From Bacteroidales bacterium (GTDB taxonomy: Bacteria > Bacteroidota > Bacteroidia > Bacteroidales > F082): a stretch of DNA of 47,820 bases. The notes under the pieces are model-generated. The model was not told where the DNA came from, made no database searches, and saw only the letters and a list, made by a program, of their open reading frames with translations. Shown here piece after piece: positions 5,939 through 14,651 of this stretch. Both the position numbers and the translations under genes were made by a program. The DNA lies in NCBI GenBank assembly GCA_016290215.1, contig JAEETH010000022.1, positions 1-47,820 on the forward strand, read 5' to 3'. How positions within the stretch are numbered: the stretch's first letter is position 1; each line of letters opens with the position of its first letter.

Positions 5939-8900
5939 ATGAAAAGGAAATTATTACTTTTCGCGCTGCTAATGGCACTATTCGCGCCTTGGGCAGCACA
6001 AGCTCAAAATGAGCTGACAGTGTATGATGGGACGACCACAAGCTATTATGTTCCAGCATACATGGCCTATTTCGACGACTTCTCAAGAAGCCAATTCGTC
6101 ATCCCCGCCGATGATTTGGCAGAAATGAATGGCGGTACGATTAGCAGTATCAAGTTCTACACCAACAGTTCCAATGTGCCTTACACTGCAGTAAGCACTG
6201 CGGATGTCTATCTTATGGAAGTGGACTACACTTCAATGAGTGCTTTTGAGCCCACATCCAGTGGAACTATCGTTTACCAAGGTTTTCTCGACGTTGTGGC
6301 CGAAGGCGAAGGCGGTTCGCTCACCATCGAGTTCGACACTCCGTACACCTATGGTGGCGGTAATCTGCTCGTGGGCATTGAAAACACTACAGATGCCGGT
6401 TACAAGTTCATTTATTTCTATGGACAAACTGTTACTGGCGCCAGCGGTGCCGCATCCAATGGAAGTTCCTTGAGTAATGTCACCTTTACCCAGCGTAACT
6501 TCATCCCGAAGACCACCTTCACCTACATTTCTGGCAGTGGCCCCAACTGCGATAGGCCCGAGACAGTCACTGCTGATGACGTGACCTCCAACTCCGCCAC
6601 TATCAATTGGGCTGGCGGCAGCGGCACCTACAACATGGAATACAAGAAGACCTCCGACGAAACGTGGACCACTGTCCTCACGAACAGTTCAGCTACGTCA
6701 GCTGAGCTCATCGATCTCACTCCTGGCACGCAATACCAAGCCAAAGTGCAGAGCGTGTGCGTGTTCGACGATACCACTTTGTATAGAGATAAGAGCGTAA
6801 GCTTCAGAACCATGTATGGTATCCCGCTGATTGAAGAGTTCCCAACCTCCAGCGCTCCTGCCGATTGGAACAGATACAGCGGCCTGCTGAGCAATGTGAT
6901 GAACGGCACTGCATTGACTCCCCTCTCAGGCGGTTGGAATTTCGGCACTTCCAACGGCGTGTTTGACAGTCATGCCCGCGCCAACATCTATAGCACCGGC
7001 TGCCAGTACTGGTTGGTCACCCCATCCCTGTTGATGGAAAACAACGTGGAACTCAGTTTCGAAGTGGCTTATACCGCTTATAGTGGCACTGCTGCTACTC
7101 CCGCCCAAACGGGTACAGACGACAAGTTCGTTGTGTTAATCAACAACAATGGAACTTGGGAAATTCTCCGCCAGTGGGACAATGCTGGTTCGGAATATGT
7201 GTTGAACAACCTTAACCCCACGCCTCTCTATGTCAACATCGACTTGAGCAGCTATGCCGGACAAAACATCGCCGTGGCCTTCTATTGTGAATCCACCGCA
7301 AGTAACGCCGACAACAACCTGCACATTGACAATGTGAGCATCGACTACATTCCTTCATGCCCCAAGCCCTCTGGCTTGGCCTATTCTGATGTGACCGGCC
7401 ACACGGCCAACCTCACCTGGACCCCTGGCGCCGAAGGACAAACCCAATGGCAGATTTGCCTCAACGGTGACGAAGAGAACCTCATCCTCGTGAATTCGGC
7501 AGAAGGCGCCTACACCCTCACCGGCCTCACCGGCACAACGCCTTACACCGCCAAGGTGCGTGCCTACTGCAGCGAAACCGACCAAAGCCCCTGGAGCAAC
7601 CAAGTGAGCTTCACCACCGATGTGACCTGCGTCACTCCTACCGGCTTGACCAATTCCAACGTCACCAACCACAGCGCCACGCTGGATTGGACCAGCGACG
7701 CCACGGAATGGATTTTGGCTTATAGGCTCTATTCCGGCACCGACGACGACTATATTGAAATGCCCGTGACCGAGAAGCCTTACATCCTTGACGGCCTCAC
7801 TCCCGAAACCAGATACATGGTGAGAGTGCGTGCCAACTGCGGCGAAGAAGACGGCTTGAGCACTTGGAGCGGCACCACCAACTTCACCCTCCTCGAAGCC
7901 TATCCTGCTCCGAACAACTTGACTTGCGACAGCACCTTCGCTTACAGTGCTTACTTCAGCTGGAACGAACGCGGCTCCGCCACCGACTGGGAAGTGGCTT
8001 ACAAGCTCGCTACCGATCCCGACGATGCTTATATTATTGAGCCTACTCCTGATAACCATCCTTTCATGCTCGGCGACTTCGAGCCCCTTCTTCCTGGCAC
8101 TGACTATGTCTTAAGGGTGCGTTCAGTGTATTTCGACGCTGATACAACAAGCGCATGGAGCGCTGTGGTTCCTTTCACCACACTCCAAACCTGCCCCGCT
8201 CCCACGGAGGTTGTCGTCTACGACAGCACCATCAACGCCTACGGTGCCACTCTCAATTGGCACTCCCACTACAGCGACAGCTGGAACGTGAAGTATAGAG
8301 AACCCGCTTATGTAGATAATCCTCTCTTCCAAGAAGGTTTCAATGGAACGTCGATTCCTACGGATTGGACACAATATGTTGGCTTGTTTGACGAAACTAC
8401 AGGAACGGCTACTCTTACAAGTGGAACCAGATGGAATTTTGGCTCCAATAATGGTGTATTCGATTCACATGCCCGGACCAATGTCTACAGCACTTACCAA
8501 GCTTGGTTGGTCACTCCGAGCCTTACAATAGGCGACAATATTGGCCTCAGCTTCGATGTTGCATTAACCAAGTACAGTGGCACTTTGCAACCTGTTGATC
8601 CCACACAGCAACTTGACGACAAGTTCATCGTGATGATTTCGACCGATGAAAGAGCTACATGGACCATTCTTCGCAAGTGGGATAACGCAGGCTCAGAATA
8701 TGTCTATAACAATATTGCCTGCACTGAAAATGGAGAGAATGTATCTATTGACCTCAGCAGCTATGCTGGCCAAACTGTATACATCGCCTTCTACGGTGAA
8801 TCGACTGTAGCTGGCGGTGACAACAACCTCCACATCGACAATGTAGCCATCGGCACATTCGTTCCCGCCACCGCATGGCAGCCCGTTCTTGCCGAAGAAG

Positions 8901-11900
8901 TCCCGTTCGACCTCACTGGCCTCAATCCTGAGACCTACTACGAAGTCGTCGTTTCTGGCAACTGCAGTGAAGAAATCAGCGAAGAGAGCGCAAGTGTGTT
9001 CTTCACCACCAAGCCGAGCTGCCAAGCTCCCACCGAGCTGACCGTTGACAACGAGAGCGTTACCGCTCACGCTGCCACCCTCAGCTGGACTGAAAACGGC
9101 AGCGCTACCGAATGGGTGATTGAATACACCGCCGTCGTTAACGAAGAAGCCGTTACTAATACAATTAATGTCACCGAGAATCCTTACACGCTGACGGGCC
9201 TCATCGCCGAGACGCCTTACGCTGTGAAGGTGAAAGCCTTCTGCGGCCAAGGTGACGAAAGCCAATGGAGCAACACAGCTCGCTTCACCACCACTGTGGC
9301 TTGCCCCGCTCCTACCGAGCTGGCTGTTGACGAAGAGAGCATCACCGCCAACGGTGCCACCCTCACTTGGAACGGCACGAGCGACAACTATATCATAGAA
9401 ATGGCCGATTTGTCGGCTGCCACGACTTCTGAAGAGGTTGTAGAAGCCTTCTCCGAAAACTTCGAAGGTGGTTCGGTGCCTGCTGGCTGGACTAACGAAG
9501 GTGATGCCTCTTGGACGGTCGGCACTGGCGATTACTCCACCACAACAGGTGCCCATGGCGGCACTTATAACGCCATAATCAGCCACGGCACGACTGGCAA
9601 TGTGACTTATTTTGTCTCTCCTGTTATTGACTTGAGTGCATATACCAACGCCAAGCTCTCCTGCTGGTACGTGAACCGCCAGTGGGTTTCTGACATTGAC
9701 GGATTCGGCGTTTACTATCGCCTCGGCAATGGGGAATGGAACGAGCTCTTCAGCACCACTGCTGCCCACAGCTCATGGACACAGCTCTCACAATTGGCGC
9801 TTCCGAGCGAGTCCAACGTACAACTTGGATTCAAGTTTACGGACGGCTATGGTTATGGTGTCGGTCTTGATGACATCCTCATCGAAGGTAATTCATTTGC
9901 ATACGAATGGACTACATTTGACAGCGAAGCCACAAGCCCCTACACCTTTGAGGACCTTACTCCTGGTACCGAATACATGGTGCGCGTGATTGGCGATTGC
10001 GGCGAAGAAGGCGAAAGCGTCCCGAGCGCAGCCATCAGCTTCACCACTGTGGCCACCTGCGTGGTTCCTACCGACTTTGCTGCTACCGATGTCACTGCCC
10101 ACACCGCCACATTGGTTTGGAACGGCGAGAATGACAGCTATGTCGTGAACTACAGAGTAGCTGCTGGCACCCAAGATTGGATTAATGTTGACTTTGAAAA
10201 CGGTTTACCCGATGGCTGGACTAACGAAGGTGCTTCCTCTTGGTCGGTCGGCACTGGTGATTACACCGCAGCAACGGGTGCCCATGGCGGCAGCTATAAC
10301 GCATTGATCAACCACGGCACGACTGGCGATGTGACTTATTTAGTCTCACCTGCTATTGACCTGAGCGAACAGAGCGACCTTTCTCTCAATTTGTGGTACA
10401 TCAACAGACAATGGGTTAACGACATCGATGGATTCGGTATTTATTACCGTATCGATGGCGGTGCATGGAACGAAATCTTTGCCACCACCTCAGCTCATAG
10501 TAGTTGGACTGAGTTTAGCCAAGCACTTCCTGCAGGCGCTTACGCTGCAAACTGCCAATTCGGCTTCAAGTTTACGGACGGATACGGTTACGGTGTTGGT
10601 TTGGATGATATCAACATCAGTATACCCACTCCCGCTGGCGAATGGATGACTGCCACCGCCAACGAAAACACAGTCGTACTTTCCGGCCTCGTTGGTGAGA
10701 CCACTTACGAAGCTATGGTTCAAGCTGTGTGCTCTGGAGACGATTCATCAGCATTCACTGACATCATCACCTTCACCACTGAAGTGGCTTGCCCCGCTGT
10801 GACAGAACTTGCTGCCGACACTGTCGGTACTCATGAGGCTGTGATCAGCTGGGTTGAGACTGGCGAAGCCACCGCATGGCAAATCTGCGTGAACGGCGAC
10901 GAGGACAATCTGATTGAAGTTACTGAAACCACTTACACCATGGAAGGCTTGACTCACAATACCGCCTACACCGTGAAGGTTCGCGCCTACTGCGGCGAAG
11001 AAGACGGTGCCAGTGCATGGAGAACAGTTAACTTCCATACAGAGATTGCTTGCCACGAGCCCACGAACCTCGTTGCAGATAACATCGGCACCGAATCGGC
11101 CACGCTGATGTGGGAAGGCGAAAGCGAAAGCTACGTGGTGCAATACAGGCCTTGGGAACAAGTGGGCGATGACCAGGCTGCTCCTTCAACGATGACCACC
11201 TTCACCTACGACCTGAGCGACTACAGCGGCATGGGCTCCATCGCCATCCGCCACTACAACATATCTGATATATTCAGTGTGAACGTGGATGACATCGTGG
11301 TGACCAACGCCCAAGGTGAGACCGTGTTCTCCGAAGACTTCGAAGGCGGCATTTCTTCCGCTATCTCCATTATGGACTTGGACGGTGATGGATACACTTG
11401 GAGTATGGGATCGACCAATACCGACTCTCAAGGTAATCCTACCGGCAACGGAAACTATTACGTTACTTCATCAAGCTATGACAACAATGTGGGTGCTTTG
11501 ACTCCCGACAACTGGTTAGTGATTTCCGGCGTTGAATTAGGTGGCCAACTTACCTTGGTGGCTCGTGCCCAAGACCCAGAATGGACAGGCGATAACTTCG
11601 GCGTGTTTGTATCAGCTGAAGAAGGTGCTGGTGAAGAAATCGTTGACGGCGACACCCAAATCGATCTTTGGGATCTGACACCCAACACCTCATACGCATG
11701 GCAAGTGAAGGGCGTTTGCGGCGAAGAGGAAAGCCATTGGGTTGCTTCCTTCTTCACCACTTTGGACGATTACCTGACCTTTGTTACCGACGGTGATTGG
11801 AACGATGCCAACAACTGGAATCCTGCCGAAGTGCCCACCACTGACAAGAATGTGCATATCCAAGCTAACGCTATCATCCCCGCTGGCGTGGTGGCCGAAG

Positions 11901-12958
11901 CCAACAATGTCACTATCGAAAGTGGTAGCATCACCATCAAGGACGGTGGTCAGATGAAGCTGAACTCACAAGCTGAAGTAGTGATGGAAAAGGAAATCAC
12001 TGGCTACGGCGAGGGCAACGGTAACTACTACCTCATTGCCAGCCCGTTCACCGGCAGAACCCAATTCGGTTATTCGACATGGAACCATGTTGATAGCTTG
12101 ATCTACGGTACCTACGACCTCTACACCTACGATAATACCTATGGTGAAGATGAAGAATGGGTGAACTACAAGGCTCATCCTGAGCACATCGCCTTCCAAT
12201 CCGAAGCCCAAGGCAACCAAGGCCTGTTTGAAAAGGATGGCTATCTCTATGCCAACCAGAATGATATTACCTTGGTATTCACTGGTAAGATCAACAAGAA
12301 TATTGGCAAGTCCGTGATAGATTCCATTATTTACGACACCATCAACAAAGGCTGGGCTCTTGTGGGTAACCCCTACGCTTGCGATGCCTATCTTAGCTTC
12401 GTTGATGACGAAGGCGAAATGATGGAAGCCAACTACTATGTGATGAACGCCGCTGGCGACAACCTCGAACAGGCTGAAACCGCCAATGGCATCGCTCCTT
12501 TGACTGCTGCTTTCGTTCACTTCGATGCCGATAGCAAGTTCTACATCAATTCAGAGATGCCTAATACTGCCAAGACCAACAGAACCGGCAAGTTCATCAT
12601 GAACCTGAACCAAGAGGGCAACACGGTTGACAAGGCTGTGCTCCGCTTCGGCAAGGGCATGGGTCTCGAAAAGATGAGCCTGAAGAACAACAGCAAGCTC
12701 TACTTCTCGCACAACGACAAGGACTATGCTGTGGTCTACACGATGAGACAAGGTGAAATGCCTGTCAGCTTCAAGGCTGAGACCGCTGGTAGCTACACCA
12801 TCAACTTCGCTGCCGACGGCGTGAGCTTCAAGGAGCTCGTCCTCGTCGACAACGTCAACGAAACGAAGGTCGACCTGCTCGCCAACCCGAGCTACACCTT
12901 CGAGACCGAAGCCGGTGAGTTTGCCGGACGCTTCACGATTGTTTACAGAGTGAAGTAA
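5939..12958 (+). CDS. Giant secreted multidomain protein: ten Fn3 domains with jelly-roll modules
   Basis: This 2339-residue protein has a signal peptide (residues 1-22, ending AAQAQ) and a beta-rich N-terminal domain (23-200). About ten fibronectin type III units follow, opening with C-x-x-P motifs near residues 203, 474, 564, 655, 752, 1028, 1122, 1371, 1618 and 1704. Five jelly-roll (choice-of-anchor J / MAM-like) modules are present: the first, near 300-470, follows an Fn3 unit; the other four sit inside Fn3 units, between the YxVxYR strand and the LTPGTxY strand. Two pairs are close duplicates (about 300-470 with 794-974; 1168-1318 with 1414-1561). The C-terminal part (about 1972-2339) contains the GWALVGNPYAC region shared with the two giants downstream, but no YPNP sorting domain. 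It is probably a surface adhesin or matrix protein; the ligand is unknown. Some part could be a degradative accessory module, but no catalytic domain is seen. Confidence 0.85.
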   Translation: MKRKLLLFALLMALFAPWAAQAQNELTVYDGTTTSYYVPAYMAYFDDFSRSQFVIPADDLAEMNGGTISSIKFYTNSSNVPYTAVSTADVYLMEVDYTSMSAFEPTSSGTIVYQGFLDVVAEGEGGSLTIEFDTPYTYGGGNLLVGIENTTDAGYKFIYFYGQTVTGASGAASNGSSLSNVTFTQRNFIPKTTFTYISGSGPNCDRPETVTADDVTSNSATINWAGGSGTYNMEYKKTSDETWTTVLTNSSATSAELIDLTPGTQYQAKVQSVCVFDDTTLYRDKSVSFRTMYGIPLIEEFPTSSAPADWNRYSGLLSNVMNGTALTPLSGGWNFGTSNGVFDSHARANIYSTGCQYWLVTPSLLMENNVELSFEVAYTAYSGTAATPAQTGTDDKFVVLINNNGTWEILRQWDNAGSEYVLNNLNPTPLYVNIDLSSYAGQNIAVAFYCESTASNADNNLHIDNVSIDYIPSCPKPSGLAYSDVTGHTANLTWTPGAEGQTQWQICLNGDEENLILVNSAEGAYTLTGLTGTTPYTAKVRAYCSETDQSPWSNQVSFTTDVTCVTPTGLTNSNVTNHSATLDWTSDATEWILAYRLYSGTDDDYIEMPVTEKPYILDGLTPETRYMVRVRANCGEEDGLSTWSGTTNFTLLEAYPAPNNLTCDSTFAYSAYFSWNERGSATDWEVAYKLATDPDDAYIIEPTPDNHPFMLGDFEPLLPGTDYVLRVRSVYFDADTTSAWSAVVPFTTLQTCPAPTEVVVYDSTINAYGATLNWHSHYSDSWNVKYREPAYVDNPLFQEGFNGTSIPTDWTQYVGLFDETTGTATLTSGTRWNFGSNNGVFDSHARTNVYSTYQAWLVTPSLTIGDNIGLSFDVALTKYSGTLQPVDPTQQLDDKFIVMISTDERATWTILRKWDNAGSEYVYNNIACTENGENVSIDLSSYAGQTVYIAFYGESTVAGGDNNLHIDNVAIGTFVPATAWQPVLAEEVPFDLTGLNPETYYEVVVSGNCSEEISEESASVFFTTKPSCQAPTELTVDNESVTAHAATLSWTENGSATEWVIEYTAVVNEEAVTNTINVTENPYTLTGLIAETPYAVKVKAFCGQGDESQWSNTARFTTTVACPAPTELAVDEESITANGATLTWNGTSDNYIIEMADLSAATTSEEVVEAFSENFEGGSVPAGWTNEGDASWTVGTGDYSTTTGAHGGTYNAIISHGTTGNVTYFVSPVIDLSAYTNAKLSCWYVNRQWVSDIDGFGVYYRLGNGEWNELFSTTAAHSSWTQLSQLALPSESNVQLGFKFTDGYGYGVGLDDILIEGNSFAYEWTTFDSEATSPYTFEDLTPGTEYMVRVIGDCGEEGESVPSAAISFTTVATCVVPTDFAATDVTAHTATLVWNGENDSYVVNYRVAAGTQDWINVDFENGLPDGWTNEGASSWSVGTGDYTAATGAHGGSYNALINHGTTGDVTYLVSPAIDLSEQSDLSLNLWYINRQWVNDIDGFGIYYRIDGGAWNEIFATTSAHSSWTEFSQALPAGAYAANCQFGFKFTDGYGYGVGLDDINISIPTPAGEWMTATANENTVVLSGLVGETTYEAMVQAVCSGDDSSAFTDIITFTTEVACPAVTELAADTVGTHEAVISWVETGEATAWQICVNGDEDNLIEVTETTYTMEGLTHNTAYTVKVRAYCGEEDGASAWRTVNFHTEIACHEPTNLVADNIGTESATLMWEGESESYVVQYRPWEQVGDDQAAPSTMTTFTYDLSDYSGMGSIAIRHYNISDIFSVNVDDIVVTNAQGETVFSEDFEGGISSAISIMDLDGDGYTWSMGSTNTDSQGNPTGNGNYYVTSSSYDNNVGALTPDNWLVISGVELGGQLTLVARAQDPEWTGDNFGVFVSAEEGAGEEIVDGDTQIDLWDLTPNTSYAWQVKGVCGEEESHWVASFFTTLDDYLTFVTDGDWNDANNWNPAEVPTTDKNVHIQANAIIPAGVVAEANNVTIESGSITIKDGGQMKLNSQAEVVMEKEITGYGEGNGNYYLIASPFTGRTQFGYSTWNHVDSLIYGTYDLYTYDNTYGEDEEWVNYKAHPEHIAFQSEAQGNQGLFEKDGYLYANQNDITLVFTGKINKNIGKSVIDSIIYDTINKGWALVGNPYACDAYLSFVDDEGEMMEANYYVMNAAGDNLEQAETANGIAPLTAAFVHFDADSKFYINSEMPNTAKTNRTGKFIMNLNQEGNTVDKAVLRFGKGMGLEKMSLKNNSKLYFSHNDKDYAVVYTMRQGEMPVSFKAETAGSYTINFAADGVSFKELVLVDNVNETKVDLLANPSYTFETEAGEFAGRFTIVYRVK

Positions 12959-12982
12959 GCAGACACCGTGCTAAAGTATGCG

Positions 12983-13018
12983 AAAAGCGCCGCCCCATTG
13001 CGGGGTGGCGCTTTTTTT
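12983..13018 (+). terminator. Intrinsic terminator of the giant Fn3 gene
   Basis: A strong stem, AGCGCC-GCCCC paired with GGGG-T-GGCGCT across the loop ATTG, is followed by seven T residues. It lies 25 bases after the stop codon. Confidence 0.9.
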
Positions 13019-13063
13019 GGTAAAAAACTTACGATGCATTATACTGTTTTTCACGGGAATTTG

Positions 13064-13071
13064 TATTTTTG
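13064..13071 (+). promoter_or_regulatory. Probable -7 box of the second toxin-antitoxin operon
   Basis: TATTTTTG matches the TAnnTTTG consensus and stands 15 bases before the antitoxin ATG. The -33 region is only T-rich, so strength is uncertain. Confidence 0.5.
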
Positions 13072-13086
13072 CAAAAAAAAGAAAAA

Positions 13087-13239
13087 ATGACAACAAATCC
13101 TCCAGCAAGTCCTAAGGTAAAAGATTGTTTACGCCCAAAAACTGCAAACAAAACAACTTCCAAAGTATTGCCAGGATGTGTTTCGTTTGAGCAGTTCAAA
13201 GAAAAGTTGTTGAAGTCTGTTGCAGAATACTATGAATAA
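13087..13239 (+). CDS. Small antitoxin-like protein of a ParE-type module
   Basis: This 50-codon open frame starts at the first ATG after a -7 box and ends by overlapping the toxin start by 8 bases (ATGAATAA). The product is basic in its first half (KVKDCLRPKTANKTTSKVL) and ends with a helix FEQFKEKLLKSVAEYYE that could clamp the toxin. It is shorter than most ParD-type antitoxins and shows no complete ribbon-helix-helix domain, so it may be a minimal or trimmed antitoxin. The identification rests on position, overlap and size. No specific family was recognised. Confidence 0.65.
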   Translation: MTTNPPASPKVKDCLRPKTANKTTSKVLPGCVSFEQFKEKLLKSVAEYYE

Positions 13240-13537
13240 CTATATACTCAATGTCAAACAAGAAGTGTATGACGACATTGAAAATATCAGGAACTTCATT
13301 ATTACTGTGGGCAGCAAAGAGCTTGCATTGAAATACACACAAAATCTTCTTTCTGAGATTGAAGACTTGACTTATTTGGCGGATACCATGCAAGTTTCGC
13401 AATGGAAAACTGCCAAACTATACCACCCTAAAGCCCGAAGGCTCATTACAAAAAACCGCAAGTGGAATATCATCTATCACATTGAAGACGAATTTGTGGT
13501 AGTTGATAAAATCATCGCTTCATCAAGAATGTTTTAG
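13232..13537 (+). CDS. RelE/ParE-superfamily toxin
   Basis: This 101-residue protein starts MNNYILNVKQEVYDDIENI. The ATG at 13232 is preferred over an upstream TTG because it gives the coupled overlap with the antitoxin. The fold pattern is ParE/RelE: an N-terminal strand, a two-helix region (DDIENIRNFIITVGSKELA, then LLSEIEDLTYL), then strands with YHPKARRLITKNRKWNIIYHIE and the closing VVVDKIIASSRMF, typical of ParE toxins. ParE members poison gyrase and RelE members cut mRNA; which applies is not decidable here. The secreted-protein gene downstream begins only 13 bases later, so it is probably in the same transcript. Confidence 0.85.
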   Translation: MNNYILNVKQEVYDDIENIRNFIITVGSKELALKYTQNLLSEIEDLTYLADTMQVSQWKTAKLYHPKARRLITKNRKWNIIYHIEDEFVVVDKIIASSRMF

Positions 13538-13550
13538 AAATAGAATCAAA

Positions 13551-14651
13551 ATGAAGAAATACCTTCTATCCCTTCTGATCGCTCTGATAGCCAGTCCTGC
13601 CATGGCTGGCAGCATCCTCATCGAAGGCTTCGAATACGCCAACCACGACCTCGAACGCCCCATCGGCTGGAGCTGCGACAACAACGCCTGGCTCAGCGGC
13701 TACCTTGAAAAGGACCACAACCGCATCCCGCACTCGGGCAACTGGTATGCCTTTAGCAACGCCGACGACGCATGGATGTTCATGCAGCTCTACCTCATCC
13801 CCACCATGCAATACCGTGTCACCTGCTGGGCCATCTCCGACGGCAGCTGCCAACTCGAGTTTTGGGCTGGCTCCTCCCCTGCTATCGACGACATGCATAC
13901 CCTGCTGCTCAGCACCACCATCGGGAGCGAGGGCTACCAAAAGGTTTCAGCCTACATTGAGACCATCCCCACAGGCTGCGAATACATCGCCATCCGCGCC
14001 ATCACCGACGCCACTGCCACCTGCCTCACCATCGATGACATCGAAATCGACATGGTGGAGCAATACCAATTCGAGTCAGAACCCATCACAGGCGACACGG
14101 CCATGTATCCAGGGAGCCAAGGCACGTTCCGCTTCCTTGTACACAATGTAGGCTACGATGCCTTGGACATCACGGCACATCCTTCCAATGAGTTCTTCAC
14201 CGACTTCAGCTGCCAGTTTAACGGCACCACAGGTATGACCTTCCCCACCCAATCCAACGAGACTGTTGAAGTGACCATCACGGCCACCCTGCGGCCCGAG
14301 GTTGAGCCCGGCACCGTCTGCTGGCTCGATGTCCCCATGACCATACCCTGCAACTGCAACACCTCCTTGGTCACCTTCTGGGTAACGCCCTTGGCGTTGG
14401 AACAGACGGCGGAAAACGTGGCACCTGAAATCAAGGTCTACCCCAACCCTGCAAGCGATTACATCACCATCGAGGCAGAGGGCTTGGAGACTGTAACTTT
14501 AACCGACATCAACGGAAAAACCCTCAGCAGTAGGACTGCCAAGGGTTCTTCAATCTCTTTTGATGTCAGTGCTCTAAAAGCAGGAGTTTATTTCATTTCC
14601 GCCAAAACACGCTCCACCTCTTCTTTCGTGAAGTCGATTTTGAAGATGTGA
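13551..14651 (+). CDS. Secreted T9SS cargo protein of unknown function
   Basis: The start MKKYLLSLLIALIASPAMA at 13551 gives a clean signal peptide; the open frame extends upstream, but that part overlaps the toxin gene. The 366-residue product has an N-terminal jelly-roll-like domain (about residues 18-170) with GFEYANHDLERPIGW, similar to choice-of-anchor J modules. A beta domain (180-285) with NVGYDALDITAHPSNEFF follows. A type A T9SS sorting domain comes last (from VYPNPASDY near 302 to the end FVKSILKM). No catalytic motif is seen. The last 64 bases overlap, tail to tail, the cysteate synthase gene on the other strand. The gene lies 13 bases after a toxin gene, an unusual partner for a secreted protein. 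Confidence 0.82.
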   Translation: MKKYLLSLLIALIASPAMAGSILIEGFEYANHDLERPIGWSCDNNAWLSGYLEKDHNRIPHSGNWYAFSNADDAWMFMQLYLIPTMQYRVTCWAISDGSCQLEFWAGSSPAIDDMHTLLLSTTIGSEGYQKVSAYIETIPTGCEYIAIRAITDATATCLTIDDIEIDMVEQYQFESEPITGDTAMYPGSQGTFRFLVHNVGYDALDITAHPSNEFFTDFSCQFNGTTGMTFPTQSNETVEVTITATLRPEVEPGTVCWLDVPMTIPCNCNTSLVTFWVTPLALEQTAENVAPEIKVYPNPASDYITIEAEGLETVTLTDINGKTLSSRTAKGSSISFDVSALKAGVYFISAKTRSTSSFVKSILKM

